Shown: piece by piece, positions 46,221-54,221 of the stretch
Layout of the letters: each line of letters starts with the position of its first letter
How positions within the stretch are numbered: position 1 is the stretch's first letter
Assembly: GCF_024459955.1 (NCBI RefSeq)
Contig: NZ_JANFXK010000006.1
Span: 124,001 to 188,000, forward strand
DNA: 64,000 bases
Source of the DNA: Anaerovorax odorimutans
GTDB lineage: Bacteria; Bacillota; Clostridia; Peptostreptococcales; Anaerovoracaceae
Reading direction: 5' to 3'
Made by a program: the position numbers and the translations under genes
The notes under the pieces: generated by a model
The model's database searches: none
What the model was told of the DNA's origin: nothing
The model's input: the letters and a program-made list of their open reading frames with translations, nothing else

Positions 46221-46229
46221 TGCTATGAT
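46201..46229 (+). promoter_or_regulatory. Promoter of the type I antitoxin RNA
   Basis: TTGAAT (46201-46206), 17 bp, TATGAT (46224-46229). The start would be near 46236. The -35 half lies inside repeat copy B. Confidence 0.75.
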
Positions 46230-46235
46230 ATAAAT

Positions 46236-46330
46236 ACAAAAAGAGCAACCGCCCATAAGGTGGGTTGACCTGATTATGAGTTTAGAAAAACCACCCTCCA
46301 ACCGGTCAAGTTTTGGGGTGGTTTTCTATG
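46236..46330 (+). ncRNA. Candidate type I antitoxin RNA (Fst/par RNA II-like)
   Basis: A transcript of about 95 bases would begin AAATACAAAAAGAGCAACC. It holds a small stem (AACC...GGTT around 46247-46265) and ends at a terminator, AAAACCACCC (46287-46296) with GGGTGGTTTT (46316-46325), which also serves the opposing toxin mRNA. The segment ACCACCCTCCAAC (46290-46302) recurs as ACCACCCTGCAAC at 46465-46477 inside the toxin leader; because the two RNAs are transcribed toward each other, these repeats make the RNAs complementary at a second place besides the shared terminator. That is the par-locus design. Confidence 0.7.
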
Positions 46331-46335
46331 TTAAG

Positions 46336-46422
46336 TTAGTGACAAATCAAATAAATGAATGTCAGCAACGCTAAAATAAACATTCCAAAAGCCATAAGAT
46401 CTTTAAAATCGAAATGTTTCAT
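46336..46422 (-). CDS. Small hydrophobic type I toxin (putative holin-like toxin family)
   Basis: A 28-residue peptide beginning MKHFDFKDLMAFGMFILALL: a short charged start, one membrane helix, and a polar end (ICH). The ATG at 46422 is eight bases after GGAGG; another ATG at 46428 is too close to it. The size, sequence style and convergent small RNA fit the putative holin-like/Fst-type membrane toxins of Firmicutes, which depolarise or damage the membrane when unrepressed. It is far too short for ordinary gene calling. Antisense RNA pairing at the leader should block its translation. Confidence 0.75.
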   Translation of the reverse strand: MKHFDFKDLMAFGMFILALLTFIYLICH

Positions 46423-46496
46423 AGACATCACCTCCATTCTATGTAAGTTAGAATGAAGGCCAACACCACCCTGCAACACGATTGCTCTTTAAAATG

Positions 46497-46525
46497 AATA
46501 TAACATAATTTACCATATATGTCAA
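46497..46525 (-). promoter_or_regulatory. Toxin mRNA promoter
   Basis: Minus strand: a perfect TTGACA (46525-46520), 17 bp, TATATT (46502-46497). It starts RNA near 46490 and leaves a leader of about 68 bases carrying the complement of the antitoxin repeat. Confidence 0.8.
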
Positions 46526-46571
46526 TTTAAGTGTTTTTATCTTTATTTTTTGCCATGAAATCTTTTTAAAA

Positions 46572-46619
46572 TGCGGATTTTCAAGAAAAGAAGCGGCGCA
46601 TTATCATGAAAATGAAGAT
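46572..46619 (+). pseudogene. Fragment of a second zeta-like gene
   Basis: This 48-bp stretch matches 45747-45798 of the zeta-like gene, sharing AAGCGGCG and TTATCATGAAAATGAAGAT with one internal 4-bp deletion. It joins directly to repeat copy C at ATATGCAC. It is the 3' remnant of a duplicated toxin gene. Confidence 0.65.
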
Positions 46620-46893
46620 ATGCACTATGACTTCTCAGATGGCGGCCATCGTTTTTCTTTCGCAATTTAATTTGATAAAGCGATTCCGGCGCTTTACCCA
46701 TAATAAAAGTTTAAAAGCGGATCTTTTTTCAACGTTTCCCGCCATTTCAGCCTGTTCAGATACCGGATTTGATGAAAGCTGCGGGCTAAAATCCCGCAAA
46801 CCCACTGTTTTCGTCCGCTCAGCCCTTATTTAAAATCAAAAAGCGCCAAGAGCGCTCAGGCTATGAGTCCGGCAGAGTCCAGCAGATTCCGGC
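46618..46893. repeat. Dispersed repeat, copy C
   Basis: Third copy, starting ATATGCACTATGACT like copy B. It follows A and B through the AAGCGCCAAGAGCGCT hairpin and then diverges after a short duplication of TCCGGCAGAG. It carries more substitutions than A and B, so it is probably the oldest. The bases from 46894 to 47217 hold only the two promoters listed next. Confidence 0.75.
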
Positions 46894-47068
46894 AGAGTCC
46901 ATCGCCTGAGCGAAAAAGCCGCCTGATCGCCAAAAGCCTCTCTTCAACCCTAGTACCATCTTATTTTTCACTACACCATATCTTGTTATCCATTGCGCCA
47001 ATCGGGAAGGTTACACTGCATACATTGAAATTTCAAGCTTTTGGAGGAAAAAGTTTGCGTTGGAAATA

Positions 47069-47097
47069 TTGTTCTTTTTTGCAAAAAAAGATATAAT
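47069..47097 (+). promoter_or_regulatory. Upstream promoter of the CHAP/SH3 gene
   Basis: TTGTTC (47069-47074), 17 bp, TATAAT (47092-47097). The spacer is the palindrome-like TTTTTTGCAAAAAAA. Confidence 0.6.
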
Positions 47098-47151
47098 CGT
47101 AGAAAAGTGCAGGATTAAATTCGTAGGAAGAATCAACCAGATAAACAAAGT

Positions 47152-47181
47152 TTGACAAAAAATAACAACAAATGATACAAT
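47152..47181 (+). promoter_or_regulatory. Proximal promoter of the CHAP/SH3 gene
   Basis: A perfect TTGACA (47152-47157), 18 bp, TACAAT (47176-47181). The leader to 47218 is about 30 bases. Confidence 0.65.
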
Positions 47182-47217
47182 AGACAAAGATTTTATGTAA
47201 ACAAAGGAGAGGCAACT

Positions 47218-48684
47218 ATGAAACGAAGATTTCTGTCTGCGCTGCTCATACTGTTTCTGGCAGTGACGATGCTGGCCCCTATGGGCGCAAAGCCGGAAGA
47301 AGCGGCGGCAGCCAGCTTTACCATTCGGACAAGCATGCCCAGGCTCAACGATCCCAACGCCAGATTTTATTATTCGGATCTGAACCGCTTTTGGAAGGCG
47401 GGCAGACTGGCCCCGGATTTCAAATACTACAAGGGCATCATGGACGATGGAAAGACAGGAGGCTATGTCTGGGGAAATTGTACATGGTGGGCTTACAGCA
47501 GAGCCAGTGAAGTCCTGGGAGCGCCTCTCAATCCCGATCTGCGCGGAAATGCGGGAGACTGGTGGGAGTGCAATAAAAAAGGTGGATTCTATCCATACGG
47601 TTCAACGCCAAAAGCAGGAGCGCTGGTCGTATATCGAACGCACGTAGCTTTCATAGAAAAAGTTGTCGGCGGGCAGATCTACGTTTCGGAATCGGGATGG
47701 CAGACCAGAACCTACGGACCCAGCTCCACAGACGATTTCTTCTTCCATTATGGTAAACCATGGAGCAGCAACGGAACTCCAAAGGGATACATATACGTTA
47801 CCGATAAAACGCCCAGCAACCAGGGCAGCGTATCGGCAAACTACAGCGTAAGGGTCGATGTGTCGGATCTGCGCATGCGAAGCGGTCCGGGAACCGGTTA
47901 TTCCAACATGGGAAAGATCGCCAAGGGCACTTATCAGCTGAAAGCTGTCACCTCTGACGGCGAGTGGGGCCAGCTCAAAGACAACGGATACTGGATCAGC
48001 CTGGAATATACTACAAGGGTGTCCAATTCCGACAGTGGCAGCAACAGCCTCAAGTCGCTCAGCGTCAGCGGATATTCCCTGTCACCGGCCTTTAAAGCCG
48101 GAACCACATCCTACTCGCTGACCGTGCCCAGCAACGTTTCCTCGGTTAAAATTAAGGCGACCAAGGCTGACTCCAAGGCAAAGGTTTCCGGTACGGGAAC
48201 AGTGAAACTTTCCACAGGCACCAACACGAAAAACGTAAAAGTTACCGCCCAGAACGGGGCCGTAAAGAATTACCAGATAAAAATTACCAGGTCCAAAGAG
48301 ACCAAAGTTAAAATAGCAGTGACTTCGCTGAACATGCGGAGCGGTCCGGGCACGAATTATAAGAGCAAGGGCAAGATCAAAAAAGGAACCTACAAGGTGG
48401 TGCAGACCAAAAACGGTTGGGGCAAGCTGAAGAAAAACGGCTATTGGATCAGTCTGGCATATACAAAGGCATCCTCATCCAGCAGTTCCGCTTCCAAGGC
48501 AAGCTATAAAGTGAAAATCAAGGTTTCCGGCCTGAACATGCGAAGCGGTCCGGGCACCAAATATAAGAGCAAAGGCAAAATCAAAAAAGGAACTTATGTG
48601 ATTAAGCAGAAAAAGAACGGATGGGGCAAACTGAAAACCAACGGCTATTGGATCAAGCTGTCCTATACGACCAGGGTGAAATAG
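47218..48684 (+). CDS. Secreted CHAP-domain cell-wall hydrolase with SH3b and cadherin-like domains
   Basis: 488 residues. A signal peptide (about 1-32) is followed by a CHAP amidase/endopeptidase domain (about 70-190). The catalytic Cys is in WGNCTWWAYSRASEVLG near 86 and the His in YRTHVAFIEKV near 143. Next come an SH3b repeat (about 205-262), a cadherin-like beta-sandwich repeat (about 275-355) and two more SH3b repeats (about 360-412 and 428-485). The SH3b units share LNMRSGPGTxYKSKGKIKKGTY, so the last two are recent duplicates. It should cut peptidoglycan peptides outside the cell while the SH3b domains bind the wall. Monocistronic, between promoters and a terminator. Confidence 0.9.
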   Translation: MKRRFLSALLILFLAVTMLAPMGAKPEEAAAASFTIRTSMPRLNDPNARFYYSDLNRFWKAGRLAPDFKYYKGIMDDGKTGGYVWGNCTWWAYSRASEVLGAPLNPDLRGNAGDWWECNKKGGFYPYGSTPKAGALVVYRTHVAFIEKVVGGQIYVSESGWQTRTYGPSSTDDFFFHYGKPWSSNGTPKGYIYVTDKTPSNQGSVSANYSVRVDVSDLRMRSGPGTGYSNMGKIAKGTYQLKAVTSDGEWGQLKDNGYWISLEYTTRVSNSDSGSNSLKSLSVSGYSLSPAFKAGTTSYSLTVPSNVSSVKIKATKADSKAKVSGTGTVKLSTGTNTKNVKVTAQNGAVKNYQIKITRSKETKVKIAVTSLNMRSGPGTNYKSKGKIKKGTYKVVQTKNGWGKLKKNGYWISLAYTKASSSSSSASKASYKVKIKVSGLNMRSGPGTKYKSKGKIKKGTYVIKQKKNGWGKLKTNGYWIKLSYTTRVK

Positions 48685-48744
48685 TTTTGACCATAAGACA
48701 GAGTAAGACAAAAAAACATTAAGAAAAAAACATCAGACAGACAG

Positions 48745-48783
48745 AATTCCCTATTTGGAGAAAAACTCAATAGGGAATTTTGC
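48745..48783 (+). terminator. Intrinsic terminator after the CHAP/SH3 gene
   Basis: AATTCCCTATT (48745-48755) pairs with AATAGGGAATT (48769-48779), then TTG. It lies just upstream of the YgiQ ribosome site. Confidence 0.65.
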
Positions 48784-48802
48784 AGTTCAAAAGGAGGGAA
48801 TC

Positions 48803-50602
48803 GTGTTTTTACCGGTTTCAAAAAAAGATATGCAGGAAAGAGGATGGGAGCAGGTGGACTTCGTTCTGGTGACAGGGGACGCTTACGTGGATCATCCGTC
48901 CTTCGGAACGGCAATTATCAGCAGAGTGCTGGAGCGTTTCGGATACAAGGTGGCGATCCTCGCCCAGCCGGACTGGCGGAGCACAAAGGATTTTACCCGC
49001 TTTGGAAGGCCAAGGCTGGGGTTTCTCATCAACAGCGGCAACGTGGATTCCATGGTCAACCATTTTTCCGTATTCAAGCACAGACGCAGGACGGACCACT
49101 ACTCTCCGGGAGGAAAGGCCGGGCTGCGTCCCGACCGGGCGGTCATCGTCTACAGCAACAAAGCACGGGAAGCCTACAAGGACGTACCCATTATTATCGG
49201 GGGACTGGAAGCCAGTCTGCGCCGTCTGGGCCACTATGACTACTGGGACGATAAAGTGCGCCGTTCTGTTTTGCTGGACGCAAAAGCGGATATACTCATC
49301 TATGGCATGGGCGAGAGGGCCGCGGTGGAAATCGCGGAAGCGCTAGACTCAGGGATCGAAGCAAAGGACATTGGCTGGATACGGGGAACCTGCGTCAAAG
49401 GCAGCGTAGAGGATGCTGACAGCGAAACCATCATCCTTCCATCCTTTGAGGAGATCACAGACAGTAAAAGGCGATACGGAGACAGCTTTGCCCTCCAGTA
49501 TCGAAATAACGACGCCATTCAGGGAAAACGGCTCATGGAGCCTTACGGAGAGAAGCTGTGCGTGGTACAGAACGTTCCTCAGCCACCTCTGGAACGGGAG
49601 GAACTGGATCAGATTTATGAGCTGCCCTACGAAGGAGAAGCGCATCCCATGTATGAAAAAGACGGAGGCGTTCCGGCTCTGAAAGAAGTTCGTTTCAGCC
49701 TCACCAGCAGCCGAGGCTGTTTCGGAGGATGCAGCTTCTGTGCGCTCACCTATCATCAGGGCAGGGAGCTCCGCAGCCGCAGCATAGCGTCCCTGGTAAA
49801 GGAAGCGGAAGCGCTGACCCACAGGTCGGATTTCAAAGGCTATATCCACGATGTAGGCGGGCCTACGGCCAATTTCCGCCATCCCGCCTGCAAAAAACAA
49901 TTGAAGGCCGGGGTTTGTAAAAATAAGGATTGCCTCTATCCAAAGCCGTGCGGCCAGATGGAAATCGACCACAGCGAATACCTGCGGCTGCTGCGGGAAC
50001 TCCGCGACATTCCGGGAATTAAAAAGGTATTCATCCGTTCGGGAATCCGTTACGACTACGTGATGGCGGATAAAGATGACTCTTTTCTTCGGGAACTGTG
50101 CCACCACCATGTCAGCGGAACCCTCAAGGTAGCGCCGGAGCATGTATCGCAGCACGTGCTGAAATATATGCGGAAGCCGGGAAAAGAAGTCTTTGAAGAT
50201 TTCAGCAGAAGCTACAGGAAGATCAACGAGAAGCTGGGATTAAAGCAATACCTGATCCCCTATCTCATTTCCTCCCATCCGGGCAGCAGGCTTGAGGACG
50301 CCGTAGAGCTGGCGCTCTTTCTCAAAGAAAACCACTTTATTCCCGATCAGGTGCAGGACTTCTATCCTACGCCGGGAACGCTGGCTACCTGCATGTATTA
50401 CACGGAAGAGGACCCCTTTACCGGGGAGCCTGTCTATGTAGCCAAAGACCTGGAAGAAAAAAAGATGCAGCGGGCCCTGATCCATTTTCACAAGCCGGAG
50501 AACCGAAAGCTTGTGCAGGCCGCACTGGAAAAGGCCGGACGAAAGGATCTCATACCGGTGCTTTCCGATCATAACAACAAAAGGAAAGGCAGAAAACGAT
50601 GA
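48803..50602 (+). CDS. YgiQ-family radical SAM protein
   Basis: 599 residues from the GTG at 48803, seven bases after AAGGAGGG; the in-frame ATG at 48755 lies inside a terminator stem and is rejected. The N-terminal UPF0313 domain contains FLINSGNVDSMVNHF and IIIGGLEASLRRLGHYDYW. The radical SAM cysteines are in CFGGCSFCAL near 306. Function of the family is unknown. It overlaps the methyltransferase start by 4 bp (ATGA). Confidence 0.92.
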   Translation: MFLPVSKKDMQERGWEQVDFVLVTGDAYVDHPSFGTAIISRVLERFGYKVAILAQPDWRSTKDFTRFGRPRLGFLINSGNVDSMVNHFSVFKHRRRTDHYSPGGKAGLRPDRAVIVYSNKAREAYKDVPIIIGGLEASLRRLGHYDYWDDKVRRSVLLDAKADILIYGMGERAAVEIAEALDSGIEAKDIGWIRGTCVKGSVEDADSETIILPSFEEITDSKRRYGDSFALQYRNNDAIQGKRLMEPYGEKLCVVQNVPQPPLEREELDQIYELPYEGEAHPMYEKDGGVPALKEVRFSLTSSRGCFGGCSFCALTYHQGRELRSRSIASLVKEAEALTHRSDFKGYIHDVGGPTANFRHPACKKQLKAGVCKNKDCLYPKPCGQMEIDHSEYLRLLRELRDIPGIKKVFIRSGIRYDYVMADKDDSFLRELCHHHVSGTLKVAPEHVSQHVLKYMRKPGKEVFEDFSRSYRKINEKLGLKQYLIPYLISSHPGSRLEDAVELALFLKENHFIPDQVQDFYPTPGTLATCMYYTEEDPFTGEPVYVAKDLEEKKMQRALIHFHKPENRKLVQAALEKAGRKDLIPVLSDHNNKRKGRKR

Positions 50603-51951
50603 GCTTGATTTATTTACTTCCTTCTATCCTGGAAGAAAGCAAAGAAGAATACGAAGAGATAAAAAAATCCATTCCCGCGGGCAGGAGCTTTTGCCCGGTG
50701 GAAAAGATCAACCATACCCAGTCGGAGAGCGACAGCCTTCTGGCGCGGGGAGACAATCTGGAGTTTATCCAGTACCTGATCCGGGAAAAGGACATGGAAG
50801 GAAAAATCCAGCTGATCTATATGGACCCGCCCTTTTATTCCAAAGCCAGCTATGACGCGGTAATCAAGCTGAAATCGCCGCTGATCGAAGATGCGCCGGC
50901 CATCAAGCCCACTGCCTACGATGATCTGTGGAAGACCGGCATGGAGGAATACCTGCGCATGCTGTGCATCCGCTTCTTCTTTATCCGCGACCTGCTTTCG
51001 GAGGAAGGCTGTTTCTGGGTCCATCTGGACTGGCATGTGGTCCATTATGTGAAGATCCTTTTGGACGAGATTTTCGGAGAGGACTGCTTTGTCAATGAGA
51101 TCATCTGGAACTATAAATCCGGAGGAACCGGGAAACGGAACTTTTCCAGAAAACACGATACGCTTTTGTTTTACGGAAAGAGCAAGAAATATTATTTTCA
51201 GCCGCTGCAGGAAAAATCCTACAATCGGGGCTACAAGCCTTACCGTTTTAAAGGCGTCAAGGAGTACAAGGATGATCTGGGCTGGTATACGATGGTCAAT
51301 ATGAAGGATGTCTGGCAGGTGGACATGGTGGGCAGGACCTCTGCCGAGAGAACGGGCTATGCCACCCAAAAGCCGGAACAGCTCCTTTCCCGGATCATAG
51401 AGAGCTGCAGCAGGCCCGGAGATCTGTGCGCCGACTTTTTCGGCGGCTCGGGTACCCTGGCGGCCACAGCGGAAAAACTGGGCAGACAGTGGATTTCCTG
51501 CGATGTGGGCGGCATTGCCACAGCCAGCAGTCTCAAACGCATGTCCGTTAAAAAAAGCACCTTCACCCTGTTGGAAACAGAGGCGGATGAAAAGAGCGAG
51601 GAACTGCGGGTCAGACTGGAAACAGAACCGATCGAGTTTACCGATAAAAAACTGGTGACCGTTACGCTGGAAGGTTATGATCTGGATCTGAAGCACATTC
51701 CCCTCCAGGGAAAAGACCGGGACGTGATTAACAAGTTCCGCAAAAAAGATTCTCTGCAGCTGTTGGAATATTGGAGCGTGGATTTTCACTATGACGGAAA
51801 GATACATAATCCGGAATTTTCTTTTCCCAAGGAAAAAGACAGGATTGAGAAAGTTTGCCGGCAGATCGGGCACAATATGGATAAAATCAGTATTCGCGCC
51901 GTGGATGTGTTCGGCAACAGTACACTGAAAATCTTACACGCAGGAGAGTAA
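50599..51951 (+). CDS. Solitary DNA (probably adenine-N6) methyltransferase, beta class
   Basis: 450 residues. The catalytic motif IV, MDPPF, is near residue 75, and the SAM-binding motif I, ADFFGGSGTLAATAEKLGR, near 278 lies C-terminal to it, with KPEQLLSRIIE just before. This motif order is that of beta-class amino-methyltransferases; DPPF favours adenine N6 over cytosine N4. No restriction gene is adjacent. The tail (about 330-450) has no recognised domain and could be the target-recognition region. It is translationally coupled to the YgiQ gene and 3 bp from the YitT gene, i.e. housekeeping-style context. Confidence 0.88.
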   Translation: MSLIYLLPSILEESKEEYEEIKKSIPAGRSFCPVEKINHTQSESDSLLARGDNLEFIQYLIREKDMEGKIQLIYMDPPFYSKASYDAVIKLKSPLIEDAPAIKPTAYDDLWKTGMEEYLRMLCIRFFFIRDLLSEEGCFWVHLDWHVVHYVKILLDEIFGEDCFVNEIIWNYKSGGTGKRNFSRKHDTLLFYGKSKKYYFQPLQEKSYNRGYKPYRFKGVKEYKDDLGWYTMVNMKDVWQVDMVGRTSAERTGYATQKPEQLLSRIIESCSRPGDLCADFFGGSGTLAATAEKLGRQWISCDVGGIATASSLKRMSVKKSTFTLLETEADEKSEELRVRLETEPIEFTDKKLVTVTLEGYDLDLKHIPLQGKDRDVINKFRKKDSLQLLEYWSVDFHYDGKIHNPEFSFPKEKDRIEKVCRQIGHNMDKISIRAVDVFGNSTLKILHAGE

Positions 51952-51954
51952 CGG

Positions 51955-52896
51955 ATGGGAAACAGGAGACAGAGGCTGCTCAGTCAAAAACAAAGAAACG
52001 CGATCAGGGAAACCTTCCGCAAAGAGCGGATAAAGGCGGCAGCCGCCGACTCCTTTTTTCTGCTGATAGCATGCTGTCTGGGAGCCTTCTCCACCGTGGG
52101 AGTGATGATCCCCAACGGGCTCACCAGCGGAGGACTGACGGGAATCGTCCGCATTGTTCAGAACTTTGTTCCCCTGGATTTTTCTCTGCTTTACTACGGT
52201 GGTTCTATTGTGATTCTAATCGTTGCGGTTATCTTTCTGGGATTGCGGGAATTCCGCAAGATCCTGCTGCTGACCATCGTTTTCCCGGCGGCGATCTTTG
52301 TCTTTGAGAAGCTGGACTTGCAGCTCTTGGAGGATAAGGACATACTTTTGGCAGCTGTTTTCTGCGGCGTTTTTTCCGGCGTCTGCGTAGGACTGGTTTT
52401 TTGGCGGGGCTATAGCTTCAGCGGAACCGAGGCCATCGCTAAGATTCTGAAAAAGAAGCTGTTTCCCCATTACAGCCTCAGTAAGATCCTGCTGGCCATC
52501 GACGGGGTGATTATCGCTGCTTCCGCCTTTATATTCGGCAGGAACATTGCCCTGTACGCACTGATTACACAGGTCATCATCAGCAGGATGGTGGATATCG
52601 TCATGTACGGGTTTGAAACCAAGATTGTGCGGCTGGAGATCATCACATCCCAAAAGCAGGCCGTGAGCCGCTATATCATAGAAGACATCCGCAGAGGCGT
52701 TTCCAGCATGGAAATCACAGGCGAATACACAAAAAACCAGTATACGCAGCTCAGCGTCATGTGTTCGCCGAGGGAGAGCATACTGGTTAAGCGCAAGGTG
52801 GCGGAATTGGATAAAAAAGCCCTGGTGACCGTGCTCCCGGTAGAAACGGTGTGGGGAACGGGCGAGGGCTTTAATGACCTTGAAAAGGATCAGTGA
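51955..52896 (+). CDS. YitT-family membrane protein
   Basis: 313 residues. Five or six membrane helices (DUF161; for example LTSGGLTGIVRIVQNFVPLD) are followed by a soluble C-terminal DUF2179 domain from about 225 (RGVSSMEITGEYTKNQYTQL). The family is widespread in Firmicutes without an agreed function. The N-terminus is unusually long and basic. It ends 7 bp inside the opposing kinase gene. Confidence 0.9.
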   Translation: MGNRRQRLLSQKQRNAIRETFRKERIKAAAADSFFLLIACCLGAFSTVGVMIPNGLTSGGLTGIVRIVQNFVPLDFSLLYYGGSIVILIVAVIFLGLREFRKILLLTIVFPAAIFVFEKLDLQLLEDKDILLAAVFCGVFSGVCVGLVFWRGYSFSGTEAIAKILKKKLFPHYSLSKILLAIDGVIIAASAFIFGRNIALYALITQVIISRMVDIVMYGFETKIVRLEIITSQKQAVSRYIIEDIRRGVSSMEITGEYTKNQYTQLSVMCSPRESILVKRKVAELDKKALVTVLPVETVWGTGEGFNDLEKDQ

Positions 52897-54218
52897 GAAG
52901 TGCCGGGAAAGCAGACCGTGATTCTGGTGCCGATCTCTTCTCTGCTGAGGACCTGAAAATATCCGCCGTGGCGGTCAACGATCCATTTGGCGATGGAAAG
53001 CCCCAGTCCTGTACCTCCGCTTTCCCTTCCTCTGGCAGGGTCGGCGCGGAAGAACCGCTCGAATACATGGGGAACATCGCCGGCTGCGATGCCGATTCCC
53101 TCATCCTGAACCACGAAGCATCCGTGGTTCTTTTCATTTTTTTTGACCTGCAGAACGATCTCAGCACCGGAGGGCGTGTACTTGGCAGCGTTATCCACCA
53201 GGATACGGGCGGCCTGCTTGACCATGGCCGTATCTCCGATAATCCGTACATCCTCAGATTCCTTCAAACGGTAATGGTGGTCGGGATCGATCATCACGGA
53301 CTCATCGAAGACCTCTTTGATGGTATCGGTGAGGGAGAATTCCTCCATGGTCAGCTTGGTCCTGCCGCTGTCGCCCCTTGCCAGGAACAGCAGCTGTTCC
53401 ACCAGCTTTTTCATATGGTCGGATTCGCTTTTAATGGCTTCGATGGATTCCCCGAGGATCTTTTCATCCTCTTTTCCCCAGCGGTCCAGCATATTGGCGT
53501 AGCCCTGTATGACAGCGATGGGCGTCCGCAGCTCATGGGAGGCATCGGAGACAAAGCGGGCCTGCTGCTGATAAGACTGACGCATACGGTCCAGCAGACT
53601 GTTGACTGCCTGCTCCAGCCCTTCCAGCTCCGTATCACCTGTCTGCAGTCTTGCGTCCGGGCCGGTGGGGCTGATCTGGCTGATGGCGTCCTCCAGATCA
53701 TGGAATTTATCTTCGTCAAAGGCTGCCGCCTCGGTCAGTTCCTTGGCCTTCTGCGTCATCTCGTAGAGCGGAGACAGCTGCCTGCGCGCCTTGCGGGAGC
53801 CGGTCAGCATATCCGACAGCAGGGTCAGCAGCTGGATGACGATAATCAATGCCAGGCACCGCCAGGAAAATACCAGGAATTTTCCCGCATAGACGGAGAC
53901 TTCCTGCCCGCGCTCGTTCTCATAAACGTACTCGGCCCGTATCATGGTTTCCTGGAAGGGCACAAGAATCCAGCGCTTGCTCTTTTCCGCATAATTTTGA
54001 TGCTCTTTTGGTATCTGATCGGCGTTGATCGTTTCAAAGTGACGGGGCGTTTTGATGCTGAATTCGGCGCCCCGTGAGGTCTCCTGAAAATAGCACCAGC
54101 CGCCTATGGTCATTCCCGCCGCCAGAATGTCGAAAAGAAGAAAGGCGGCAAAAAGGCCTGCCACCCAGCTTCGATTGATGTTCCTGGCGATGGATCTCAT
54201 TTTTTTTGTTTCGTTCAT
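52890..54218 (-). CDS. Sensor histidine kinase
   Basis: 442 residues. TM1 is about 17-42, an extracytoplasmic loop about 43-115, TM2 about 116-137, then a HAMP-like linker. The H-box SDASHELRTPIAVIQGY has His near 228; the N-box is ARILVDNAAKYT, and the G1 and G2 boxes are DEGIGIA and GGTGLGLSIAKWIVD. All catalytic boxes are intact. It is three bases downstream of its response regulator and is the last gene of a three-gene operon. Confidence 0.94.
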   Translation of the reverse strand: MNETKKMRSIARNINRSWVAGLFAAFLLFDILAAGMTIGGWCYFQETSRGAEFSIKTPRHFETINADQIPKEHQNYAEKSKRWILVPFQETMIRAEYVYENERGQEVSVYAGKFLVFSWRCLALIIVIQLLTLLSDMLTGSRKARRQLSPLYEMTQKAKELTEAAAFDEDKFHDLEDAISQISPTGPDARLQTGDTELEGLEQAVNSLLDRMRQSYQQQARFVSDASHELRTPIAVIQGYANMLDRWGKEDEKILGESIEAIKSESDHMKKLVEQLLFLARGDSGRTKLTMEEFSLTDTIKEVFDESVMIDPDHHYRLKESEDVRIIGDTAMVKQAARILVDNAAKYTPSGAEIVLQVKKNEKNHGCFVVQDEGIGIAAGDVPHVFERFFRADPARGRESGGTGLGLSIAKWIVDRHGGYFQVLSREEIGTRITVCFPGTSH

Positions 54219-54221
54219 AAC

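Noticed and set aside
46119-46301. 60-codon minus-strand frame over repeat B
   Set aside because: It runs antisense across the antitoxin RNA promoter and lacks a ribosome site.
46606-47096. 75- and 77-codon plus-strand frames in and after repeat C
   Set aside because: They consist of repeat sequence also present, but not open in the same way, in copies A and B; no ribosome site.
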